DNA of 16,211 bases from Stagonosporopsis chrysanthemi (Eukaryota; Ascomycota; Dothideomycetes; Pleosporales; Didymellaceae). The stretch is from positions 1 through 16,211 of the forward strand of contig JAFISE010000346.1 in the NCBI GenBank assembly GCA_022560025.1. Reading direction: 5' to 3'. The notes beneath the pieces are model-generated. The model searched no databases and was not told where the DNA came from. It saw only the letters and a list, made by a program, of their open reading frames with translations. Shown here piece by piece: positions 8,929-16,211 of the stretch (the stretch's first letter is position 1; every line of letters starts with the position of its first letter). Made by a program: the position numbers and the translations under genes.

Positions 8929-9360
8929 TCTCCTTCTCCTTCTTCCCTTTCTCTTCCTGCATTGCTCGATCTAAGCCAAGCTTTCCCATCTCGCAGGATC
9001 TAATCAAAACCTACTCTTGCCTCCTTAGAGTACAGCCTCGTACCCTCACGATTTAATCTACCTCTCTTCTCTTGACTACCTCTCTAACTACCTCCCTCAG
9101 CTACCTAAATTATGACTAGCCATTTCTTTGCGTTACTGTGCTAAAATACCCCTCTCATCTCATCTCATCTCTTCCCCTCTCATCTCATCTCTTCCCCTCT
9201 CATCTCATCTCTTCCCCTCTCATCTCATCTCTTCCCTTCTCATCTCTTCCCTTCTCTGCAGCACGGAACAACAACAATAATGCAGTCTAATCTACTCTGC
9301 AGTCCAACACATCCCTTTCATTGCTACTCCCCCCCTCCCTCCTCTGTTCCGTTGCTGTGA
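8929..9360. other. rat1 3' flank with pyrimidine-rich sequence
   Basis: This stretch follows the rat1 stop codon and should contain its 3' untranslated region and polyadenylation site. It is CT-rich (CTACCTCTCT-like motifs) and holds the 20 nt minisatellite listed separately. I see no coding region. Confidence 0.55.
9155..9257 (+). repeat. 20 nt pyrimidine-rich minisatellite
   Basis: Four near-identical tandem units of CATCTCATCTCTTCCCCTCT run from 9161 to 9240. The fourth differs by CCCTTCT in place of CCCCTCT. They are flanked by partial units on both sides. The array lies about 230 bases after the rat1 stop, probably at or beyond the end of the transcript. Confidence 0.93.
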
Positions 9361-9960
9361 ATAAGGCAGTGGGGTGGGGTGTTGACTGCGACTGCAGCGG
9401 TCGCGATGATGTGGGCGGCTAAGCGCTACCCACTAACACTAGATAGATTTGATGTAGTGGGATGGCATGGCATGGCATGGCAATTGTCGGGCCCCACCCA
9501 CGAGCTGCAACGGCGCAGGCTGACAATGTATAGAAATGTTACGGGCCTGTACACACAGTCAAGTAAGTACTGTAGCTGTTTTTTTAAAGGGAGGGGGGGG
9601 TGTAGAGAGTGTAGAGGGGAGTGCAAAGAGGGGTGTAGAAGGGGGTGTAGAGGTCAATATAGGAAGTAAGAGGTTTTAGCTAGGTTAGGGGGTTTGCTAG
9701 AAAAGGGGAGAAGGATAGCAGGATATAGAGATAGGAGTATAGAAATGCAGAGAGCATAGATATATAGAGAGTAAGGGGATGCAGAGGGCTAAAGGAACAG
9801 AGCAGTAGTCTTACACTCTGTACAATCTTTTAGTTTCTCTCTCTCCCCTTCCTTAAATAAGAGGTTTGATTTAGTTTTCTAAGAGTGTAAGCTGTGTGTA
9901 AGAAGCTTCGATTTCGTGTGTAGTTCTAGTCAATAAGTAGGTAGGTATGTATACTCTGTT
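9361..9960. other. Gene-free stretch with purine-rich imperfect repeats
   Basis: An ATGGC pentamer repeat lies at 9462-9482. From about 9588 to 9800 the plus strand is strongly purine-rich, with recurring GTGTAGAGG and TATAGAGA motifs. A perfect 10 bp inverted repeat (CTTACACTCT at 9810-9819, AGAGTGTAAG at 9882-9891) encloses about 62 bases. This may be a degraded small inverted-repeat element, but no target-site duplication is apparent. No gene was recognised. Confidence 0.45.
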
Positions 9961-10290
9961 TATTTTGCTCTACTAGCCTAGATTAGATTTTCTGCTAGAT
10001 TCTAAATTAAGTAAGATAATTCTGCTTAAAGAACACTAATAGTTTTTTTATAGTGTTTACTTCTTTTTCTGCTTTAAAAATTTAGAGACTTCTACTATAG
10101 ATATACTCTTATAAACCCGTGCGTAAAATTCTATGCTTGAGTCTCTCCTCGCAACCTAAAAATTAGCGATAAACAAAGACAGTGTATAGTCTTGCTATAG
10201 CTTGTACATTTTTTGCCATCGAGTTATTGTACAGCAATAGAAGTAACAACAGTTTAAACTATTCTTTGGTTGAAATTCAGAGACAAGAGC
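9961..10290. other. AT/TA-rich stretch, probable decayed repeat
   Basis: The sequence is markedly AT-rich and full of TA dinucleotides (CTAG, ATAG, TATA), unlike the GC-rich genes on its left. It resembles the 13.5-14.6 kb transposase relic in composition. I could not recognise any protein frame, so the identity of the original element is unknown. RIP-like decay is an inference from composition only. Confidence 0.4.
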
Positions 10291-11432
10291 AACTACGTTG
10301 CGATCCACATTGTTCGCTAGAACAAGGAGGATGGGCAGTAATAGGGCGGATGACTTTTTCACAGACCGGGAGGGAATGGGGACTCAAGGGATTTGCTCCT
10401 TCTCAAAGGAGTATTGGCGGGGAATGGAGAAGAAAAAGTTCTATTAACTGCTTAAATTCCAGTCTGCGATAATGGTCGGCGCACGGGTTGGGTTGCTGTT
10501 TCTGTGTCCGCGTAGAGGGGGGGAGGAGGGATTGTGCTCTGCTGCCTGTGTTGTTGAGCTCCTAGCTACGCAACTGCCCTCTTTTCTACTACTATTTTTT
10601 TTTGCCGAGGAGCTTTGAGTTGTGGCTAGGAGTGAGCTTTCATGTCATCTGAATTGATGCATTGTTCATTTTGCTGGTCTTGTTGTCGGTTCTGAGTGAC
10701 GTTGGTGTGTGGCGATGTGGCGTAGGTTGTAGTGGCCTTCCTCTAAACCTTTTTGAAACTGCAGGAGCTCTAATTCTCTCGTCATTGTCTGGATATAGAA
10801 GGTAGGAGATCTGTGCTCTACTCTATTTTACAGCTCATATCGATGCTACACTTGACTCCTGTTCGTTAATTCCTATCCAAGCCTATGTATATCTCTTTGG
10901 TAATAATACTTCAGGATCATCTTCCTATGAAGACTCCTAGTCGAATGGCCTTGCAGGATGATCGGGGTCATACCGAACAACCATCGGCTTGAATTAGCCG
11001 GGCAGTCACTGCCGCTGTATATACTTCTGTTGTTGATCAGGGTTTAATTACTTGGAATAGATCGAATGAGTGGAGTGATCAAGTTCTCTGTCGTTTATCC
11101 TATAGATCAGAGTGATATATATACATAGAGTGACGAGGGTCTCTTGTCCTAGTCCAGAGTAGCAGAGCAAGGTCATTGCTCCGAGGTCTGATTGCCGGGC
11201 TGCCTTGGTTGGTTGTTCCGTGTTCCTTCACCTGATACAGGCTGGAGTACCTTGGCATTGATCCTGCTGCGACAACTTCACTCATGCTGGCGCACGGTGT
11301 GCGCTACGCTTCCCAATCGAGAAAAGACAAGTGAATCATTCAAGCGTGATCCACGCTCGTACAAAAGCCCGGCTTGACCCCAGTTCGGGATTTCCCAACT
11401 CACTCTCAACCCATTGTAACTTGACATCCACC
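10291..11432. other. Gene-free interval upstream of the 11433 gene
   Basis: Composition is mixed and no protein, tRNA or rRNA was recognised. Short palindromes occur close together: CGGCT-N6-AGCCG at 10985-11000, also readable as CGG-N10-CCG, and GGCAGTCACTGCC at 11001-11013. Zn2Cys6 fungal regulators often bind paired CGG triplets, but one occurrence is weak evidence. The last few hundred bases should contain the promoter of the downstream gene. Confidence 0.4.
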
Positions 11433-12491
11433 ATGGCTAAACGCTATCGCACCATAACACCTCGAGATCGCGAGTCACTAGGTTCTGGACCTCCACTGAA
11501 GAAAAGTAAGAACGAGCCCACCGCATCGTCAACATCGACAGAGATAAACAGTGAGTCCAACAATGGCGGCAAAGACTTGGAAACATCTGATGCACCACTC
11601 ACCCACAACGACCACGCTTCCACCCCGGCGCAAGACAACACCCAGCCCACCATCCCACACACCGGCCATCTGATCTGGAAAATCCTCGACAACGACGAAC
11701 GCACCCAACTCGTCGTCGGCCTCGCAGAGCCCCACCGCCTCACAATCCGCGTCCGACACCGTACCACCAACCACGTGCGCACCTTCACGTACCCAAAGCT
11801 CGAGACCGCAATCGAAACCATCGACTGGACCGACATCGCCCACATCCGCCGCATGATGAAATGGCGCAACAAGGTCTTCCGCAGCCTGGACTTCCCCATG
11901 GAACACACCATCACGCGCTGGACCGACGCGCACGTCATGTTCCTGACGCTGGTGTGCGAGAAGTGCGTACGAGCCGTGGAGTTGGATCGCGCCATCTCGC
12001 TGCCGAGTGTCGAGAAGGTGGTTGGGCTGTTCGTTGGGGCGTTTGGGGAGGGGGTGCATTCTAGCGTGGCTATTCGCAGTCGGTTGCGCCGCAGGGATGG
12101 GAGTCGGTTGAGCTGGTTGAAGGAGCGGCTGGCTGGGGAGCTGAAGCCGAGGGGTGGGCCTGAGTTTCGGGTTACGGTTGTGGAGGGCGAGCTGGAGGCG
12201 TATATGGAGGAGGGCTATGTGGAGCTTGAGTTTGAGGCTGGTAGGTACCGGCGCTGGGTGGAGGGCGAGAAGGAGGAGGCCGAGCTGGATGTGGAGGCGG
12301 TGCAGGTTGTGAATGTGCGGCTTGATCGCTCGTTGGATGGCCTTGCGTCGTCGAAAGAGTTGAGTACCTCCGGATCCCAGACTGGACTGTCGGACACTCG
12401 CGACCAGCGGGCTGACGCTGTTGGCCCAGTGTATAGCCAGACGGCGGCGCGTACCACATGGCTTTCGGTGGTTATGGGCGCGACGGAGTAG
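11433..12491 (+). CDS. Uncharacterised 352-residue basic protein
   Basis: I do not recognise the family. The start at 11433 (ATCCACCATGG) is the first ATG in a strong context; the frame is open further upstream but only to a GTG. Residues 1-75 are Ser/Thr/Asp/Asn-rich and disordered-looking, with a basic patch GPPLKKSK that could act as a nuclear localisation signal. From about 85 to 250 the sequence looks folded, with W/R-rich segments such as IDWTDIAHIRRMMKWRNKVF and then DFPMEHTITRWTDAHVMFLTL. A second folded part ends in an acidic EGEKEEAELDVE stretch near 280-290. No signal peptide or membrane segment is visible. The last 40 residues look less coding-like: CGGGCTGAC followed by TTGGCCCAG near 12406-12428 could mark a branch point and acceptor of a small intron, which would change the C terminus. 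The plus strand switches from C-rich to G-rich wobble near 12000. Confidence 0.72.
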   Translation: MAKRYRTITPRDRESLGSGPPLKKSKNEPTASSTSTEINSESNNGGKDLETSDAPLTHNDHASTPAQDNTQPTIPHTGHLIWKILDNDERTQLVVGLAEPHRLTIRVRHRTTNHVRTFTYPKLETAIETIDWTDIAHIRRMMKWRNKVFRSLDFPMEHTITRWTDAHVMFLTLVCEKCVRAVELDRAISLPSVEKVVGLFVGAFGEGVHSSVAIRSRLRRRDGSRLSWLKERLAGELKPRGGPEFRVTVVEGELEAYMEEGYVELEFEAGRYRRWVEGEKEEAELDVEAVQVVNVRLDRSLDGLASSKELSTSGSQTGLSDTRDQRADAVGPVYSQTAARTTWLSVVMGATE

Positions 12492-12653
12492 TGCGATGGG
12501 TTGGAGTGGCATGCTCGAGAAACTCCAAGAAAGCTGCGTACTGTACAATGCTTAGCCCTTCCCCTCAGTCGCATTCGCAATAAAGGTTTGAGCCATAGAT
12601 ATGCTGCCCTGACTACGATCTTCGCATGCTTCGAAAAGGCCTCCTTGTCCTGC

Positions 12654-13471
12654 TCAATTTCGAATAGCGCCTGCCTTAAGCAGTATCTCTACCACCTTCT
12701 CAGATTTTGAAGCTGCCCGCAGCGCGTTGCCGTGCTTTCCACCCTGCGCGTTAACATCAGCGCCTGCCTTAAGCAGCATTGCTGCTATCTTCGTAGAGCC
12801 TTCATGTGAAGCTGCCTGCAGCGCGCTGCCGTATTTTCCACTCTGCGCGTTGACATTAGCGCCTGCCTTAAGCAGCATCTCTACCACCCCAGACATTCGA
12901 CCTGAAGCTAAAGCTGCCTGCAGCGCGTTGCCGTGTTCTCCACCCTGCGCGTTGACATCAGCGCCTGCCTTAAGCAGCATTGCTACTACCTCTCTAGAGC
13001 TTCTATATGAAGCTGCCTGCAGCGCGTTACCATACTGTCCACCTTGTGCGTTAGCATCAGCGCCTGCCTCGAGTAGCGTCTCTATGGCTTCCTGCTCCCT
13101 TCCGATGCAGCTGCTTGCAGCACCGAAGCCTCAAAGCTTTCTTCGCTATCAATTCCTAGTTTCATGTGCAACATCTGCCTAACAATCTGGGTTTGACCCC
13201 TCATTGCCGCCCTCACGACGGCGTGCTGTTTATTGTGAACGACCACCACCTTGACATGATTCTCTTTATTTCGCCATAGATACACGCGCATACGTTTATC
13301 GTGATCCTCCTTTGAAGCTGTCCCAGACTGCTCATCCACTATAAACTAGACTACCTCGCTGTAGCATGTTGTCTGCATCCTAGGGGTTCTGTCTGGTCTC
13401 TCCTCAAACAATACCGTGTCTGTGCGCGTGATGCGCGGATTCGCGTGATGCGCCGAACCACCAAAACACCC
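12654..13471 (-). pseudogene. Ankyrin-repeat protein relic, NLR-like fungal type
   Basis: On the minus strand, 12980-12654 encodes clear ankyrin repeats (motif LLKAGADVNAQGG...GNALQAA). Recurrence of the AGCAGGCGC-type block at 12667, 12760, 12859, 12961 and 13060 gives repeat lengths of 31-34 residues. Upstream, 13345-13082 encodes an N-proximal part with one more degenerate repeat (AVVRAAMRGQTQIVRQML), but it is in a different frame: it ends GSRKP-stop, whereas GREQEAIETLLEAGADANAQ continues in the other frame, consistent with loss of one base near 13090-13100. The upstream frame is also cut by a TAG at 13346-13348, with an in-frame ATG at 13376-13378 before it. Such highly similar repeats are typical of C termini of fungal NACHT/NB-ARC-ankyrin proteins, but no NTPase domain is present. 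Transposon sequence begins directly at its 5' side. Confidence 0.8.
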
Positions 13472-13503
13472 CTATCCTCACACATCCACAACAACACAGC
13501 GCA

Positions 13504-14631
13504 ATAGGTTTACAAGAAGCCCTCTTAGAGTGTGATACTTTTGCATCTAAAGATAATATCCTGTAGTCTAAAATAGTAGAAAAGTATAGTGTTGTACAGT
13601 TAATGTTGATGCGCACGTAGAGGGGTAAGACGCGCCTACACTAGGAGAAGATTATTGCACAACAGAAGCTTACCCCCGAACAAGAAGAAGAGCTTATAGT
13701 ATATATAAAGGAGCTTACTACTTGTTATATACTACTTATAAGAGAGATAATACAAAATTTTACATTATCTGTTACTAAGAAATGTGTAAGCAAGAGCTAG
13801 GTTACTTAGTTTATTAACAACTACTCTATCTATCTTATCTCTTAATACTTAACAGGTATAGATACTAATTGTTATAATACTAATTTATATTAAAAGTATA
13901 AGCTCTACTTTAATCTACTGTAACGCAAGATTACTAAATATAAGGTTAATAGCTGCTATATATATAATATAGATAAAAAAGGCTTTATAATTAGAATTAC
14001 TACTAGAACTAAATATATATTTAGTAAGTAGATATAAGAGAAAAAAGAGGTTAAAGTATTACTTTAAGATAGTAATTATACCTAGATTACACTGCTAGCC
14101 TGTGTGTGTAGTAATAAGATAGTACTACTGCTAGGCCTCTTTTATAAGTCTGCTAATAGTACTTTGCAATTAAGCTAAGTAAAGGAAGTACAGCTAAGAG
14201 TACACAATATACTTGTTTCTTCCTTACTTACTAGCTAGACTAATAATAACATAGGCCTTGCCTAGCTTTAACAGATATTTAATTGCTTTACTAAGACTAA
14301 AGTACAAAGAAAGTAGTATCTCTTAATTCTTAATAGCTATAGATCTTATATAATAATAGACTTTATTAACTACTATAATTAGAATAAAATACTCCTAGCT
14401 ATCTTTCTTTCTTACTTAACTTATACGCTGTAGCTATTAGACGTAGTATTATTTAAGCCTCTCTTAACTGCGTATTTAAAGGAGCTTACAACACACCTCT
14501 ATAATAGCTAAAGACTATTAGTAATTAAAAAGAGTAACTTCTTCTACCTATTCTAGAAGGCCTAGATAAGCACGTTTACTTAGGGGTTAATACTTAAGTC
14601 TTTTAAGGCAATAGGTATAGCGCCCTTCTAA
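13504..14631 (+). pseudogene. Pogo/Fot1-type (Tc1-mariner superfamily) transposase relic, RIP-mutated
   Basis: Translating one constant frame from 13504 to 14631 recovers the whole order of a Fot1-like transposase despite more than twenty internal stops. It has an N-terminal helix-turn-helix-like part (LQEALLECDTFASKDN), then QQKLTPEQEEELIVYIKEL, NIDKKGFIIRI, LLILNSYRSYIIIDFINYY, and LQLLDVVLFKPLLTAYLKEL with a stop in place of the residue before it. In intact members the catalytic triad is three aspartates. Here the first (13972-13974, NIDKKGF) and third (14440-14442, LLDVVLF) remain, and the second is Asn (AAT at 14332-14334), with 35 residues between the second and third. The region is extremely AT-rich, and the stops sit where Trp or Gln is expected (TGG or CAG to TAG), matching RIP. 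I could not find terminal inverted repeats. Confidence 0.9.
13504..14631 (+). mobile_element. Body of a dead Fot1/pogo DNA transposon
   Basis: The transposase relic fills this interval and marks a class II element. Its ends are not defined. The left side abuts the ankyrin relic near 13472-13503. On the right, base composition changes sharply after about 14640, where the retroelement begins. A partner end may have been lost or decayed beyond recognition. Confidence 0.7.
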
Positions 14632-14640
14632 CCTACACCG

Positions 14641-14879
14641 AACACCAATCTTTTGATTTTTGGGTTACCCTTCTAGGAGCCCTAAAAATCACACCATCCA
14701 AACAAGCTTGCTGCGCTGATTCTAGGCGTGCTTCTAATGTCTACCTAGGCCCCTGCGCTGACGCGCAGAGGAGCCTAACAGGATAGCAGAGACACCCTCT
14801 TCTCGTCACACAGGGTCGCTAGACCCTGTAGTTCCCTAGCAGCTCTATACACGCGCCCTAAGACAGCCTCAGCAGGACC
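14641..14879. other. Junction between the Fot1 relic and the LINE ORF1 relic
   Basis: GC content returns to normal here. The stretch may be the 5' untranslated leader of the LINE or remaining 3' sequence of the DNA transposon. A perfect 6 bp stem, CTGCGC (14753-14758) and GCGCAG (14763-14768), encloses four bases. No frame is convincing. Confidence 0.4.
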
Positions 14880-16211
14880 TGCTTTACTCTGCACCCCCTC
14901 TGAGCAGCTAGAACCCTGGTAGGGGCGCTCCTAAACCTTATGCCTTTAATGCAGTTCAACGCCACATCAACAAGACTTAGAAAATTGCCAAGCTCTAGAA
15001 CACAATTACTACTGCCTTTGCAGCAGCAGTTGATTAACATACTAAGAGCTACACAAACCTGCAAGAAGCTAAGATTGCAGAGGAGCTGCAGCAAAGGGTT
15101 ATCTAGGCTCTAACTGCCCCCCTCTCTCCCAGCGTCTCCCCCCTAAGCTCGCGCTGGAGCAGCAACACCGCGCGCAGCGACTAGAGGAGCTAAGAATCCA
15201 GACGCCGCTCCTAGGCAGACGTAGCTTGAGACCCCTAAATCTCAAAGACAGGCCGCAATCAACCTCTGCCCCCTGCCAGGGCTCTACACTACTCTCTAGC
15301 TAAGCCAAAAGAAGACTACTGAATTTTCATAGCAGTATCTAACCCAGCAATGCGACTACAGCAACCTTCTCCCTTTACAGTAAGACAGGCACTATGCAGG
15401 AATATAGGCTGCATCACGCTCCAGGACATTCCTACCACAACACTAGTCAAAACAGGATAGGCTATTACCCTAGCTAGCAAGGCAATTCAGGACTAGCTCA
15501 TGACCTAAGAGAACTAGGATCACATGCTTAGAGCTCTGGAAGGTGACGCAGTTCAACTCCCAGAGCGCTGGATCAACTACGCTGTGCAAGGAATGCCTAG
15601 CTCCTTCCAGACCCTAGAAGGGACAGAGATACCTACTACTACCCAACTAGTTAAAGAAGAAGTCTACTCACAGACAAGAAAGCAGCCAGCTAGCTGCAGA
15701 CCCTTACAACATGGAGCTAACAATCAAGGCCTTACTACCTAGATTGTCTCCTACAAGGAGCTAGTTAGGGCGTTTAGGCTCTTTGGCACCAGCTAGTTCT
15801 TAAAAGAGATTAACAAGCATCCTACTATCCAGCAACACAACCCAGGCTGTCAGAGCTTCTGCAACTCAGCTCAGTGTACTCAGATAGCCTGCTGCGTTTA
15901 CTGCGGCGACCGCACAGACAGACACCAAGGCCAGTACAGAGAGGAGTGCTCCCACAAAGCCTCTTGTGCCAACTGCTGTGGCCCACACCCAGCTAGCCAC
16001 TCTAACTGCCCTGCAGCCCCTCGCCGGGTCAACGGGCACATGGTCAAACCTACAAGGGCTGAGCTGAAAGCTATCCGCCGTGCAGGCAAGATAGCACAGC
16101 AGCACCTATACTAAACTGTCGAAGAGACCCTTCAACAGTCAACCTCTCAACTAGAGGCCGCCCAGCGAGAGACCACAGAGCCAGCAGCCCCTCACGCTTC
16201 AGCACAAAGGC
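14880..16211 (+). pseudogene. LINE retrotransposon ORF1 (gag-like, probable Tad1 clade), stop-ridden, cut by window end
   Basis: One frame carries retroelement ORF1 features: an N-terminal part with KPYAFNAVQRHINKT and YTNLQEAKIAEELQQRV, a middle part with ALEGDAVQLPERWINYAV and EGTEIPTTTQLVKEEVYSQT, and a Cys/His-rich C terminus at about 15890-16018 (CCVYCGD...CSHKASCANCCGPHPASHSNCPA) followed by VKPTRAELKAIRRAG. Such paired zinc knuckles and the trailing basic segment are typical of nucleic-acid-binding ORF1 proteins of fungal LINEs. In-frame stops lie at 14909, 14978, 14996, 15035, 15104, 15458, 15494, 15506, 15515, 15740, 15794 and 16112, mostly where Trp or Gln is expected. Between about 15115 and 15260 the neighbouring frame (LALEQQHRAQRLEELRIQ) looks coding, so small compensating indels are likely. 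Reverse transcriptase (ORF2) would lie beyond the right edge. Confidence 0.82.
14880..16211 (+). mobile_element. 5' portion of a degenerate LINE (non-LTR retrotransposon)
   Basis: Only the ORF1 part is inside the window. No LTR is seen. Assignment to Tad1-like LINEs rests on the zinc-knuckle arrangement and the basic tail of ORF1 and should be read as family-level inference. Confidence 0.6.

Noticed and set aside
9379..9669. A 96-codon plus-strand frame ending in a Cys/Arg/Gly-rich tail
   Set aside because: The tail is just the purine-rich GTGTAGAGG-type repeat read as codons. There is no start context and no domain.
10182..10472. A 96-codon plus-strand frame between rat1 and the orphan gene
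   Set aside because: No recognisable family, partly in AT-rich decayed DNA, and mixed codon use. I keep it as non-coding.
12654..13090. Regular 93-102 nt spaced repeats that might be taken for a CRISPR-like or minisatellite array
   Set aside because: The spacing equals 31-34 codons and encodes canonical ankyrin units, and the organism is eukaryotic.
12727..13182. A 151-codon plus-strand frame over the ankyrin repeats
   Set aside because: It is the periodic antisense of the ankyrin array; the minus strand carries the real motif.
15866..16105. Two short minus-strand frames near the right edge
   Set aside because: They lie opposite the zinc-knuckle region of the LINE ORF1, which explains the sequence better.

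Overview
The window looks like nuclear DNA of a filamentous ascomycete (Pezizomycotina, most likely a dothideomycete; this placement is inference). Supporting signs are GC-rich genes with C/G-ending codons, one gene with 56 and 113 nt introns, CCACC-type start contexts, NLR-style fungal ankyrin repeats, and AT-saturated transposon relics whose damage fits repeat-induced point mutation (RIP: CpA to TpA and TpG to TpA).

Layout. 1-720: low-complexity DNA dominated by a poly-C run and a roughly 200 nt, almost pure poly-G run. 1331-4769 (minus): a three-exon gene for the vesicle tethering factor Uso1/p115, which I rebuilt from its splice sites as 1089 residues. Its acidic tail and stop codon are repeated in phase downstream. 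4770-5550: a shared divergent promoter region. 5551-8928 (plus): an apparently intronless gene for the nuclear 5'-3' exoribonuclease Rat1/XRN2, with a CCHC zinc knuckle and a long Gly/Arg/Asn-rich tail built from short repeats. 8929-11432: about 2.5 kb without a recognisable gene, holding a 20 nt pyrimidine minisatellite, purine-rich repeats and an AT/TA-rich relic. 11433-12491 (plus): an unrecognised 352-residue protein. 12654-13471 (minus): an ankyrin-repeat gene relic with a premature stop and a frameshift. 13504-14631 (plus): a pogo/Fot1-type transposase pseudogene, heavily mutated but with no frameshift from end to end. About 14880 to the right edge (plus): ORF1 (gag-like, zinc-knuckle) of a LINE retrotransposon, probably Tad1 clade, carrying many TAG/TAA stops and cut by the window end.

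Biologically the left 9 kb is conserved housekeeping chromosome: a Golgi tethering factor and a nuclear RNA exonuclease, divergently transcribed. The right 7 kb is an accessory, repeat-rich zone: a lineage-specific gene, a broken NLR-like ankyrin fragment and two classes of dead transposon abutting each other. No new multi-gene system is evident. The most informative anomalies are the in-phase duplicated Uso1 tail with stops, the homopolymer block, and the contrast in mutation load between the two neighbouring transposons.
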